Shown piece by piece: positions 47,246-59,964 of a stretch of DNA of 64,000 nt. The notes below the pieces were generated by a model. It was not told the origin of the DNA. It made no database searches and saw only the letters and a list, made by a program, of their open reading frames with translations. This DNA comes from Acanthornis magna. Taxonomy: Eukaryota > Chordata > Aves > Passeriformes > Acanthizidae. Each line of letters begins with the position of its first letter. Within the stretch, counting starts at the first letter, position 1. A program made the position numbers and the translations under genes. The stretch spans positions 11,485,501 to 11,549,500 of the forward strand of contig JAWUZG010000029.1 of the NCBI GenBank assembly GCA_036785705.1, read 5' to 3'.

Positions 47246-50200
47246 CAGGTCTTATCTAAAAGCCTGGTAAATCTCCTTTCCCTTTAGGATTTAACATTTT
47301 GAGTATTGAAAAAGGAAAATATTATTCTTCTCATTTCATACTTTGATGCTAAAATTGGTACGTACATTCGGACCATGTAAAGAAGGGCATTTATACCACA
47401 TACATTTGTTTTGTTGTGGTGATGTCAGAAACAAGAGAAAGGGTTTAGTTCCCTCTGTGTGAACTCCACAGAGATGTAGAGATCATACTCTTCATGGACC
47501 TAAGTTCTGAATTGTTTTGTCCTCTTTACTCTATTTTTTCATTGCACGTCTATAGTTCTTTTCCTCCTTTGGCACAGGAAAACCACCTGTTTCTGTGGCA
47601 TGTCTTTGCAGAACTCAAGTCAAAGTGAAGGAGAAGTTAAAAGTTTTACCTCTTTCTTCTCAGGAATAAGGATCTGTCTCAGGATTTGGGTACCTCAGAT
47701 TTGTTGTCCTGTTGCATGCATGTTTTCCAAACTTTCATGATGAGGGCACAGAACTCAGCATTGTGTCCCATTGAGGTGTGGAAATCTTCTTGGCAGTCTT
47801 TCCATGCCTCTCCCTAAGCTGACCCATTGTACCATTGGGTAGTGACTGCCTGGGTCATATCACCTGCATGTTGTGGACCACAGAAGCCATTGATCTATGA
47901 GAAGAACAGAATTTTATTGAAGCAGATTTGGGGTTTTTCTTCCATTGGCTGCATTCAAATCCTATACACATTTCTTTGCCTCCAAAAAAGCCAGTAATAT
48001 CTTGGATCAAAAGGCAATTCTCCATATAGTATGAGAAGGCTCTCTTAATTGTGAAAGTTTCTTATCTCAAAGAGATAATTGGGGAAATACGTACTGTTAG
48101 AGTACCCATCAGCATTACCAGATGTCAGTCATTTCCATTACAAACCAGAGTACTGAAAATAAACTAGAATTAGGCCATTATTGTCCTTTGTATTGAAGCC
48201 AGCTCCAGCACAGAATGTATCAACTCACATGCATTAATTATTTTCTTGACTGAATTTGATATCAACATCTCAAAAAAATGAACAGAGTTGACGTGATGGC
48301 GGATGCAAACAAAACTAGAAAAAAATTAGCTCTAAAGACAGGGAAAAAGTTGTTCTGGCTATTCATGTTCTCAAGAAACACCTGTTCAAACTAGTCAGGT
48401 TCACATCAGAGACGTTTTGGATTCAGTGAACCTGTCTTATAAATAGTGTTTCTTGTATTTTAGGTTGGCAGGACAAAGACTAAGAGAGGAGATAACTCTT
48501 TCTGTAATGACAGCAGAACGGTACATGCTAGAATAGAGGAAGCTGAGGTATATCTGTTGGGTTAGTATATAAAACCCACTTTCATACAAAATTGCAGTGG
48601 AATTTACATACATTTACTTTAGAAATTATGTCAGTAGAGAGTTTCTGGATCACTGATGTTGTCATAGTTGAATGTTGCAAATTTGGTTTTCCAGAGGCTG
48701 ACCAAGGACGATCTAGAGAGCAGGTAGGTTTGCTGATGTCCCTGCTGCCATTGGAAAGCCATGCCAGAACACCCCAACCTTCAATATCCAATTTCCAGCC
48801 AAACTCTTTTGTGGTCAGCTGTTCTCATGCCAACATTTTATTTTAGGCTAAACAATTTTTCCTCATTGCTCTTTGTTCCTCTCATGTAAACAGACAGTAA
48901 TTATAGCCTCTTCACAGATGTCTTTTTGCTAGACCCAGTAAATTCTGCTCTTGCAGTCCCCTCTCCAAAGGTTTTTATTTTTCTAGGCACACTATCTGTC
49001 CTGTCCTCCTGTGCTCATGGGCGTCTAGGGCCATGTGCTGTATTTCCTATGAAGTTACACTGATACTTTGCCCAGGACATTGCTTTTACCTCCTCTGCTG
49101 GAAATGGATCACCTGATGTGAACCTAAGCTGTATTTCCCTATATTTTCCCTTTTCACAGACTACCACATGAGTACTCATAAATAATCCTGCCTGTCATTA
49201 ATTGTTTGTCCTACACATCATGTTTCAAGAGAGTTTTCAGGCACTAGGAAAGCCAAATTCTGGAACAGACTCAACTCCTACAATGGGGTGGGAAGTAAAG
49301 ATCCTAACTAGTTTTAAAACTCAGCCTGATGAATGAAGAAGAATATATGATGTGACTGCCTGAAATATCAGGAGTCTGGACCTCATGATCCATGAGAACC
49401 TTCCCTATCCTGAGTCCAGAATTACTAAATATAGTATACGATAAAGTCGCTAAAAATGTCTAGCTAATCACTCACATGCCAATAGCATTTTAGGTAAAAT
49501 TTTGAAAAGCAAGAACTAGCTGAGTACCTAAGTCCCCTCACCCCCTATAGAAGTCTCAAGATGCTTTTTAATTACACTTATTTCTATTTCCAGTATTGGC
49601 TACAGAACTAGATTCACATAGAAAGTTCTTGTATCGTAGCATTTGTACACTGAATGAGCATGACAGAAAGTCAGAAAACAAAAAGACTATCCATATTTTA
49701 AACACTCAGAAATTAAAAGAAAGGACAGATTAGAATTTCTGTAGAGTTGTAAAAGCCAGAAACTGATCTCAACTCTCCCAATTCTCCCTGCAATGCCTAA
49801 TTTGTGTGAACATCTCCTTTCCTGTGTTGTGCATCTACTATTGAGTGAGTCAGAGGAGACTGAATCAGAAAACACATTTTCCATTTAGATCTGAAACCAC
49901 TTGGCTCCAAGGTAGTCAATCTCCATTGCATAAAGCAGACATAAAAAACAAGAAACAGTCCTGAGGAAGTTGTCTCCTGTATTCCCATTTTTCCTGCTAT
50001 TCCTCAGTTGTCTCATTATTCCATTAGAATAACATGTATATTATAATGACAGCATCGTTTAGGACAGCATTTTCTAAAATGCCTACGTAAGTGCTCAAAT
50101 CTTATTTTGAGAAGTAAGGCATAATATGATTCGCTCCAGTGAAGAACCAAGATACTGAAAACATAATTATAAAGAGCAAAATTGCAATACAAACTCAGAA

Positions 50201-50877
50201 CCAAACACTGCTCTCCCTATTCAGTCCCTATATGCCTTCCCTGGGCACCTGTGGTTGATTTTCAGGTTTACCAGTTTCACGTGCACATCCTGGAGTGTCA
50301 CAATATTGGTTTGATGTCTGCCATATCCCTATGCACATCTGGGCTTCAGCAATTAAGTATTTGACCACCTCCCCGAGGCCTTGAGGACAGGAGGAGTGAC
50401 ATACCCAGATCACACCTATATACACACCAGCAATATGAGGCTGTCCAAAAAATAAAGAATTCCCACGGCAGCCTAGAGATTACAAGAAGCAAGATGGCAA
50501 CCCAAGAACATAGTATAAATATTATAGACTTAAATTCAGATCCCTCCTCTGACTGAGGCAATATTTGTGCCTCACCACTGCATGTCTCACTCCAGAGTTT
50601 TGCGGGTACCCCAAAAGGGGACATTTTCTTTCTTCAGGTGTTCAGTTCAACAAAAAATTCTAATTTTTCAACTGAAAAATGCAAGACCAAAACTTGGCAG
50701 TCTGATCCCTGCAATAAGGATGGTCTGTGCATTATCCAGCAAGTAGTTCAGCATGGTGCTTACATCTCTTTGTACATATGGTCCCAAATTACTTCTGAAA
50801 ACAGAACTTGGATGTTTTTGACAATTCTGTCATTTTTTAGCTACTTAGTAGATTTTTGAATTCAACTGAAAGTCTTT
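47246..50877. other. Unique DNA, nothing recognised
   Basis: AT-rich single-copy sequence without recognisable gene or repeat. Frames are 92 codons or fewer. Confidence 0.55.
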
Positions 50878-51195
50878 ACTTATTGTGGCAGTGAGTTCCA
50901 CAGATTAACTATATGTGACATAAAAGGGCATTTTCTTTACCATTTTTAAATTTATTGCCTTTTAATTTAATTAGATATCCTCTTGTGTCTCTTTCACGAG
51001 ACAGGATAAGTAGGAGCACCTGCTGACCTTCTTTATGCCATACATTATTTTATATACCTTTGTCATGTCACTTCTTATTAGTCTCTTTACTAAACTAAAT
51101 AGTTGTAATCTTTTTAATCTCTCCTATTATAAGATACTTTCCAACCTGTAATCGTTTGCTTTGCTCTTTCTGAAAAGTTCTTGCATATTCAGATT
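50878..51195 (-). mobile_element. Old CR1 LINE fragment, minus strand
   Basis: Minus-strand translation gives the end of a CR1-type ORF2: a TRGYLIKLKGNKFKN stretch (about 50940-50990), then, after a frame change, the LWNSLPQ-type motif complementary to 50885-50905. The 5' side (about 51050-51190) corresponds to the segment between the RT C-terminus and 'lfsle...'. It is far more AT-shifted and decayed than the other CR1 copies, and its wording resembles CR1 lineages common in turtles, crocodilians and lizards. It is therefore probably an old sauropsid or amniote insertion. Family age is inferred from divergence by eye. Confidence 0.8.
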
Positions 51196-53954
51196 TCTCT
51201 AGGTAATCATTTAAAAGTAACATATAATTTACAATAATTTAATCTTTAGTAAGTCTTGCACTGTTTACACAACTAGGTTCCTTCTATGATCTATCTTTTC
51301 TATACTGGTGCAGATTTATCAGGAAAACAGTGCCTCTGGGAACAGTCTTTGTTGGCAGCAATATTTGCAAACAAGAGAGACTAAGCTCAACCTCAAATGG
51401 TTTATGTATTTGGAGCAATACTTTGGGGTGTACCCTAGCTCAGATCTGGTTTTACATTCAAAATTAGTTTGAGAGTGTAGTCAAATCCATCCCACACGCA
51501 CCTCTGAAACGTTGATGCCCAGAGTGTACTTCAGGTGACCTTACTAGACCTTCCTGTAGCACCTTCTGCCAAGTTTCTTCTCAATGACTGCAGGCTGGTG
51601 ATTTCATTTCCTCTTCATGGAGGTGAGTCCCAGCCAGCAGCTTGTGATGGGAAGTCCCAGCACTTGGCACAAGCAACAAACGCTGCACTCCCAGCTCAGG
51701 TTCCTGCTGTTGATGGAAACTAGAAGAGATAATCTCCAGTTTCAGTATCTCTGAGCTATCACATTTGCTAAATAGATAGAAATTTGTACAAGCATTGAAT
51801 GTATGTCTCAGTATAGCATCAGTGACAAAATTCCATGTACAATTCAGGAGCTTGAGAATTGTCAGAGTTTTCTCATCTCTTCCAGATATTTTTTGGTTCA
51901 CAGTTTCATTTTTAGCAGGCAGACAGGCCATCTAGGTGAGCTCAGGTGGGTTGCTAGCTCCCTTGTAGGATAACTTCTACAACCAGAACACAGCAGCACA
52001 AACCAAAGGTGTTCTCTGATATAGTTCAACAATGGCATTGGGAGGAATTAACACCAGTTATTAAATATAACCTCTTGCCTGCATTTAGACAGCATCGCTT
52101 CTGCACCTTAGAAAGGTCTCACTGCTATCATTACCTTTGGTGTAGGGCTCAGACTCTATTCTTGAACATCAATATTTAAACATTAGAATCCCTCTGTCCA
52201 TTTGACTCACAAAGACAATTCACCCCATCTTCTTCCATACACCTCCCCAACAGTGACCTGCCTTCTCAGGGCCTGATAGCTCTGCCACACCAAGGCACCC
52301 AAGCTGCTGGGCCCAGAGAGGAGCTCCAGCATTTCATTAAATATTTAAGCTTTGCTAATGGTGAGCAGTCACAATGCATGTTCATCCCACACCAACAGCT
52401 TCTGCTTCGCAGGTGCTAGAAAGAAAATTAGTGAAAACTTTCCCTCTCTTCTTTTCTCTTAAACAGAAAGACATTCTTTTTCCACACACACAAAGACCTG
52501 AAAACTGTGGTTTTATTCACATTGCCTAACCCCAGGCACCCCAATATCGCTGGAGATGCCATAGGTAGTGGCAAAACCCATGACAGGTTGGAAATGAAAC
52601 ACAGAAACTATGACTGACCCTCATCCTTCCGAACAGTACCTTGACACCAGATGCTGCAGCCCAGGGCAGCTCAAGCAGCAATTATTATGCACTCACATTG
52701 AGCCTTTGCTCTTAAATATAAGTCCTAAGTCAAACACCAAAAAACGTATTTTGTGGAAAGTGACTGACTATTCACAATCCAGCTGTCTTCAGACCCAGCA
52801 TGTTAAAGAGCATCTAATCCCAATGACTGCTTTCTAAACACAACACCCACTGGAACAGGAAAATAAAGACATAGCTCAGTCTCACTTGTGTGGTGTTTCT
52901 AAAGCAACAGCACTGCTGAAATTGTGTAGGAAAACAGAGCCATCTACAGGGGAAGCTATTCTCCTTTGGCAAGAAAGAGATCTGATGAAGAAATGCATGA
53001 TGCTGTGCAACCAACACAGGGGCAGGACCAGACAAGCACTGTTGCCAGCAGAATGGAGAAGGTTACACAAATATATTCTGAATAACAGAAGTATTTTGAA
53101 CCATATTTAGAGTCTCTCAGGCTCTCTTCTTTCATAGTTTTTAGCAAATCATTTCCATGAGCATCCAACCAAAGTTACAACTAACTTAGTTTCCCAGTGA
53201 CTACCTCCTCACATTACACTTACTAGAATGACTGGAAGACACTTTTACTGGTACACACCTTGCACACCTACCCAGGAGACAGGCTACATCTGAGGCTTCA
53301 GTCCCACCCCATCTTTTGACTCCCAGCTCCTTTCCATCAGCACTCTGCCCCTCAGTTACCTGGGCATGCCAATGCCATATCAGAGACATCCAAGCTGTAC
53401 CTAACATAGTTGGCTACAGAAGATGTAAAACAGCTTATCCTTCCTGCTGTATAATGGGAAAGAGCAATGACCGGCACTTTTTTGGTATTTAATGGTGTGT
53501 GTTCAGTTTCCTGCTTGTGACAAAAAAAACCCAGTAGCTAAAAATTTGAAGTCTCACCAACACCACAGGGAATGGTTCCTTATCACCTTTTTGCCTCCAT
53601 GGAAAAAGATCTTGGGGCTGAAATCTCCTTAATTCCTTTTCCTATTGTTTAACTGTCCCACTACATGTTTGCAACCAGAGAGACAGAAAGGAAGGAAAAG
53701 AAAAGTTGGCTGAAAACAGTGAATTATTGGCTCAGGATATGCGGAAGTCTTAAAAAATTGCAGCAGAGCAGCTGCTTAAATGCTATGCTAGGAAATACAG
53801 GGTCTTCAGTGCCAGGGATTGCTACAACTTTGGGAAAGAACTCTAAGATTCTCCCCATGGCCAGATGATAAAAAATGGTTTTTTTAATGTTAACACAGGA
53901 ACCTCCACACTTAGCTGGAGTAAGCCAATTAAAATGGCATGAAATCAATCTTTC
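51196..53954. other. Unique DNA, nothing recognised
   Basis: No gene or repeat family recognised. A motif-rich AT patch at 52325-52400 (CATTTCATTAAATATTTAAG then GCTAATGG) could be a small conserved element but is weaker than the others. Frames at 52610-53168 overlap on both strands. Confidence 0.5.
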
Positions 53955-54335
53955 TTTAAATACTTAAAAGCAGAGCAAAAATTAGGTTGAGCAAACCCAC
54001 CCTAATTGATTTCCATTTCTGTAATGACTGATTTATGTGATATATAAAGTTCAGCTTCATATCTAGTTGGACTTCTAAATGTTTGTATGTTCTTACTTAT
54101 TCAATCATATTCTCTTGTAGAATTATTATTTTAAACTCATCCAGACTTGAGCTTTTTGAGTTATTAGAAAAAAATTATACAGACTTACCTTTGGCAGAAT
54201 TTAATAATAGTTTTAATTCAATTAAATCTAATTGAATTACTTTAAATGCATCCTGCAATTTTATAGGTACTGACTGAGCTGTACAGTCAATGGAACAAAG
54301 TCATCAGTGTAACAGTATAGCTTTGAGTTTTAATA
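53955..54335 (-). pseudogene. Decayed reverse transcriptase of a non-CR1-like LINE lineage
   Basis: On the minus strand the catalytic box reads YTDDF (54297-54311) in one frame. A one-step frameshift at about 54288 moves into a frame that reads TAQSVPIKLQDAFKVIQLD, then IELKLLLNSAKGK (down to about 54190), and later VRTYKHLEVQLDMKLNFIYH (about 54020-54080). This order (YxDD, helical stretch ending LVLN-x-KTK, then YKYLG-x-LD-x-KLSF-x-HI) is that of the palm-thumb part of a non-LTR reverse transcriptase. At least two in-frame stops and one frameshift prove it dead. The wording differs from the CR1 ORF2 pieces elsewhere in the window and from the L2 thumb; it recalls LINEs abundant in fishes (Rex1-like is my best guess). 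The surrounding sequence is very AT-rich. Confidence 0.8.
54214..54239. repeat. Perfect 11-bp inverted repeat, 4-bp spacer
   Basis: TAATTCAATTA (54214-54224) and TAATTGAATTA (54229-54239) are exact reverse complements. The palindrome lies inside the reverse transcriptase relic and follows from its Ile/Gln/Leu/Glu codons, so it is probably not a functional site. Confidence 0.8.
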
Positions 54336-57300
54336 TTGTTGATATAGGGCATAATATAGGAAAGTAGGACTTTTGTGGGTAGAAAAGATTTCCCTTGGCC
54401 TAGATAGTCTCGTTTCTGTGTCAAAAAGAACAATGATTGTGCCTTGTACTTTACAACTTCCATCTGGTTCAGATATCACACACGGAGATACCAAGCAACG
54501 ACCCCTCATGAGGTGGCTGTTGACTTCAGTGGGAGCTGGATGTTGTTGGAGGGTAAGAAAGGAGTATCATGTATATGGGTTGTCTGGAGCCCTGCTAGCA
54601 CAGGACAATTTGGGCCTACCACTCTCCCTGGCCAATTATATCTGAAAACAAAACTAGTGCAAGATACTTTGAAACACTTTTTAAAAAAGATTTCACTCCT
54701 CTTTCTTCTGTTTTAACAATGAGTTTAAATGAAAAACACATGGCAATCAATTAGGCATGGACTGTAAGCTCTCCCAGACAAGGGCTGCTCTTTCTGTGTA
54801 TACACAGAGAGTGAGATATGTTGCTGTTAATTTTAACTATCTAGGAACTATGTCTTCTCTAAAGCAGTTGTCCAGGCGACCGCTGAACTCTCTGCAGAGA
54901 GTCCTTGCTAAGCAATCCACCCCATCTATCTTTGATGACACATCCTTTAGGACTATGGAAAAGTTTTGCTTTGACTCATATTTATTCTTTGCCTCATACA
55001 AGTAAAAATACAGTTTTAACCCCATCTCTTTTCCTTGCCACCCACCCAGCCCCAGTCATTCAGAGTCTCAGTAGGCGAAGGGCAGAGGATCTCCCCTGTC
55101 AGGATGGCACTCTTGCATTCCTACTATTATACATCTTGGTTAAAATCAGTCCTCTTGAAGAGGAAAGAGAGGTAAGAGGAAGGTGAGAAGAGGGCCTCTG
55201 GAACTAACAAAAAGGGGAGTGAGTTGTAGAGGTAGAACACTGTAAGCAAGGGAGTTACAGATGTTAGAATATAAGCAAGGATCTCAAAAAAGGGGATGGT
55301 AACTTCAAATGAAGGAGATATTTTGTTGAAATATGGGGAAAAATCAGAACTTATAAAAAGCCATGGCTAAAAGAAGGGCACTTGCATAAACTTTGGCAAA
55401 TGAGTTTATCACTGAGCTTTTTACACATGCATTTAAGACATTTTTGTTCCTGTTCTCTGATAAAAGAGAGCAGCAACTATTTTAGTCACCACAATAGTAC
55501 TTCATGCCCAGAAATCTCCACTGAAAGAAGGCCAGTTGTCTTCCAAAGACACAAATGTGTGATAGAGGTCAATAAAGCAATATTAAATACCAATGGCAGT
55601 TTCACTCCACATCCTAAATTTGGTTAAAATATTCAACTTCCCTTGACTGTTACTTTTTTCCTAAAGGGATAAATATAAATCTAACTTAAATTTCTAATTT
55701 TTATAGGATGTTGTGTCATTTTCAGCTCATTGTAAAATATTTATGTAGGGAGAAACTCACAGAAGACAGCTTTGATATTTGACTCTGACTCTGTGAAAAG
55801 AATACGTAACTCCTTCAGGTAATGGGAAAATAAAACAAGTATGTGGTTAATCAGTTAAATTAGAAAACAAAAAGGAAAACCATAAAAGTGGAAGTTACTC
55901 ACAAAGCACATTGTCTTCATAAGAATGTAAGTGTACATTTGGGCTACGTGCAGGGAAAGGGACTTGTCTCAAAGATACTTTCTAGTAAGAGGAAGAGAGG
56001 AAAGAAGTAATCTAAGGGATTATCTGCACCAGATAAAAGCTCTTGGATAAACTCCCATGTCTATTAACAGCTCATCTCCAAGAAAACACAGTGGAGCCAA
56101 CAGATAGGGCAAAAATATATGTTCACCTCACATAAAATTTTCTCCCAGGTTCTTCCAGTAAGAGTAGAAGTAGATGAGGAAAACTGTGGGGAAGAGATCT
56201 GCAGAGATTCCCATCTTCCACCCTAAATCACAATTCTTCCTTCTACCCTGAGCTCAGCAGGTCCAGGTCATGCTCCCCACATTCATGCTTCATTGCGTAA
56301 AAGCAGGGTAAGTTTAGCTCACAATGTACCTAATGAAGGTCGTCAGCGGTGGGGGAAGAAACGGGTAGACAGCTTTTTCTGTTTCTCCATGACTGGCCCA
56401 CATAATGGCTCTCTCTGGCTCAGAGTCTCAGGTTTTCCAAAATGCCAGATAAGCTCTCCAGTCCAACATAAAAATGTAACTTTCATTACTGGCAATTCCA
56501 CTGCACAGCCCTGAGGAAACATCTCTATGCTGCAGCCTGAGCTCACGTCTGGCTCCATACACCTCAAATTTGTTGCAAGCTGGGCAGGACTGCCACAGAT
56601 CCTCACTGGTCATCCGTGGGGGTAAAAGAGGAAGAGAAGTCCTAAAGACATGAAAGGAGGTTTCTCCGTGAGTTCCCTCAACTGAATTCCCCTCTATTGA
56701 GTATGTTAATGTAAAGCAGCACAGTAAGAATTTAAACATACAACGTGTGCCTACCAGGCACTTTCCTTACCACAGTAGTCACTGCTCAGTGGGCATCCAC
56801 AAAGCCAAGTACATAGGGACAAATGTTGATGGTTAAGCATACTTAAAAGGACAGAAACTCATCCAGGATAAAAAGGTACAGTTTTCACAAAATATGTGGG
56901 TCTATCTGGACACAGTACTTCACAATTTTAGTGCTACAGTTCAGGCAGGCTTTGGGATGGGGAGATGCACTACTCTACCACCTTGTCCCACTGAGCAGCT
57001 GGGCGAGCAGCAGCAATCCAGCACTTGATTATTTCACGCTCATGTAGTGGCAGCCAGCCAGGATGGGAATTTTGCACTTAGTTTAAGGTTTGATTCATGT
57101 GACTTTGATAGCAGGCTTATGGCACAACATTTCCTTTAGGATTTTCTTTGGGTTTCCCTGGTACCTTGAATCAAATACTCACTTCAGGCAAAATGGGAGA
57201 ATTCATCACCCATTGGTATCAAATGGATCTACATGAGAGCCCTAAATGCCACATCTGTGACTAAGTTACAGCAATTCCTAAGAGTAAAATGAAGTAACAC

Positions 57301-57979
57301 TACTGCCTGTGTAGGCAAGAAACAATTCTTGATCTATTTTGACTGGTCTGTCTTTCTGATCAAAGAAATTTCCTGAAATTTTGGTTGATGTCATGGGTAG
57401 AAATCAACCCTATGTCCTAACGTACTTTGGTATAGACATATCAAAAAGTCACATTTTTTGTTCCAAGACTTAAGAACCCTGCACAGGGAACAAGAGAAAA
57501 AGTAAAAAAATCCAGTGCAAATCATGGACTTTGATGATCCATGGACACACGTAGTTCTTAAACACTAGCTCTCATTCAATTAGTCATATTGTTCTCTAAG
57601 GAAAACATACAAGTTTGAGGAGTTCCCTGAAGCAACTCAGGTTTTGTGTGTTCACCTCCAGTGAGTATAGTCTTAATTTACACAGAAAGTCATGTTATTT
57701 CTTGATCAGATATGTAAATCATATTTAGATCAGACTACATAATGACATAAATTCAAATCACAGTAGATACATTCAAATCACAGCACCACTTTCTTCTGTT
57801 GAGGCTTCAGGCCAGAGCTTCTCTCCCCCATTTTTTTCAACATTTGCTCTCAGTTTATTGAAACATCAACATTTCCAGAGAGTACCAAGGAAAAAATATT
57901 GTATTTCTAGACAGTTACTCGATTGCCAGTATACTAGGACTTTATATTGATTTTCTGTCCTCAGCTGCTAATGTGGTGC
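54336..57979. other. Unique DNA, nothing recognised
   Basis: No gene or repeat family recognised. Frames up to 103 codons (56428-56739, minus). A 13-bp direct repeat (ATTCAAATCACAG, 57751-57763 and 57771-57783, 20 bp apart) is present. Confidence 0.5.
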
Positions 57980-58235
57980 ACTTCTATCTAGTTTTCTCCT
58001 CACAGGTCACTGAGATTTATGGCTGACCCGAAGGAGATGAAACCAGACTGCTGAATCGCCACTGTTAGAGGCCACCTGCTGCTGACCGACACTGGGTCAC
58101 ACACATCTCACTGAATGCTTCAGGCCACCCCAAACACTCCACTGGATTATTTTGCTCCTCATGTGGGAAAGCCTGGATTATTCTTCCCATAATTACTAGC
58201 TAGCTAATTCACTTCCTCCCCACTCTAATGAAATT
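57980..58235. promoter_or_regulatory. Candidate regulatory element with paired GGATTA sites
   Basis: Two identical GGATTA cores (OTX/PITX/CRX-type) lie at 58144-58149 and 58174-58179, exactly 30 bp apart. They are followed by ATAATTACTAGCTAGCTAATTC (about 58190-58210), which carries two homeodomain-type cores. CpGs at 58027-58090 stand out from the local background. No frame or repeat accounts for the block. The functional call is inference from motifs. Confidence 0.33.
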
Positions 58236-59699
58236 TTGACTTAACTGTTACATAAAATGCAGTGCATCTGAACAAATGATCTGCTTGAGAAAAGGCAGGG
58301 CCTTCACCAAAACATTACTTAGCAAGGCACTGCTTAGCAAGATATCTCCAAACTGGATAATCATTGAACTTTCATTACTCTTTCCTAAGACAAAAATGTT
58401 CCAGTATATTTGAAGGGATTTTCTCTGAATATTGCAAAATAAACAGAGATGGGAACGGGTGAATGTTAGAGTGATAAAACCTGCAGCTGCAGCCTGGAAA
58501 GGGACACACAAAAGAAAGGAAGGGCTGAGGTTAGGATCTTCACCTGAGACATGGGGAGGGCCTGGAATGAAGGGGATGAAGTGGGGCAAACTGGCCAATA
58601 GACAGTTGAATTTAAGGATTAGGGAACCTAGGAAATAAACTACCAGCAACAGTGCTGAAGTGCCTGCAAAAGTATCTCAAAAAATAGTGAAGAGCTCATA
58701 CTGGCAGTCTCATTTGTCTCAGTGGATTTAGTGTCCTAGCTTGTGAATCAGCCTAGGATTTGGGTTTGGGCTGACAGAAAATCCAGGAGTACAGCTAGTG
58801 TGGGGCTGGAAAGGGACTTTTAAAAGAAACTGAGGGCTGCAAAATGAATTGCTGCGTGAGAAAAATGTTTTGCAAATTTTTGCTACTAGTATTCAGAATA
58901 TTATTTCTCATAAGATCATTAAAAATCCATAGAAAGGGGACTCAATATTGTAATGCCTTCCTTTTCTTTGCCCAGCTTCAGTCAGTCTTGAACAAAGTTG
59001 GACCCATGGTAGATTTCCCAGACTGAACTATGGAAATATCTTGTCCTGAAAATTATTAAGATATAATGGTTTAATCCTTGTAGGTACCATGGAAAAAAAA
59101 AATCCACTGAAGATGATTAAATACACAGATACATCAGCCAATTATAAATTAAGAAAAAAAACCCAAAGCAAAACCAAACCAAAAAAACTTCCGGTAAAAA
59201 TTTGAGCTGAAATTAAATGCTGAGAGAGCACGTGAAAGAAGTGTCAATCTTCTCCCACTAAAAGTCATGCTCAGATGAGGGGATAGAAATGAGTCCCATG
59301 GTTGCCAGAACAGCCCTCACCTGGCTTTTCCCCTGTGCAATGTATGGCCACGGCAGGTGCAGCGTGGACAAAAAAATCTCATGACTTGGTGGGGCCAACA
59401 ATGATGGGGGACTGTAAGTAAAATGGTATGAGGAGGAACACAGCTGAACCTCAATGAAGTTTTGAGAGAACTGGAAGAGAGGCTGCTGCCCTGGAAGTAC
59501 AGGTGCATGTGGGTATCCCCACACACATGTATTGCCACAGGAATTGGGGAGCCCCTTTATTGTGGCATGAGCCCAGCAGTAGGCACAACATCTCTTATGG
59601 TCACCCTGGGCACAGGGGAAGCATTGTCAGTGAACCCCTGCGATTTGGTTCTGCTGAGACATTTTGAACCCATTATGTCTGAATGGGTCCTAAATGTCC
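58236..59699. other. Unique DNA, nothing recognised
   Basis: No gene or repeat family recognised. The 133-codon minus frame 58248-58649 has hydrophobic stretches but no recognisable domain and is overlapped by an open plus frame. An A-rich, oligo-A/AAACC patch lies at 59092-59190. Confidence 0.5.
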
Positions 59700-59810
59700 C
59701 CAAACATGTTCCCATTATCCCTAATTAAATTAGTTTATTGAGATTATCAATGACAAAACGTCATACAATTAAAACATTTGCACTCAATCAATTTTAATTG
59801 TATTCACTAC
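59700..59810. promoter_or_regulatory. AT-rich homeodomain-like block upstream of the CpG island
   Basis: Dense TAAT/ATTA cores (CTAATTAAATTAG, 59721-59733), a short AAACGTCATA stretch carrying the ACGTCA half of a cAMP-response element (about 59756-59765), and the perfect inverted repeat annotated separately. The position about 170 bp upstream of a CpG island makes a proximal regulatory role plausible. This is inference. Confidence 0.38.
59763..59803. repeat. Perfect 12-bp inverted repeat, 17-bp loop
   Basis: ATACAATTAAAA (59763-59774) and TTTTAATTGTAT (59792-59803) are exact reverse complements. The loop contains ATTTGCACTCAATCA. It could be a hairpin or a pair of oppositely oriented homeodomain sites. 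Confidence 0.88.
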
Positions 59811-59964
59811 AGCCGCCTGTGCCAAACCAGATGCCTTCTAGCCCGAGGTAAGTGAAGGAAAAGCAATTTTTAAACCCCTCACTTACTCAAGTTGGATCTG
59901 ATCGAGCAGTAGTGACACAGTCGGTTGGTTTGTTTGGAATTTTTTTTCTCCCTGGGAGAGCCCA

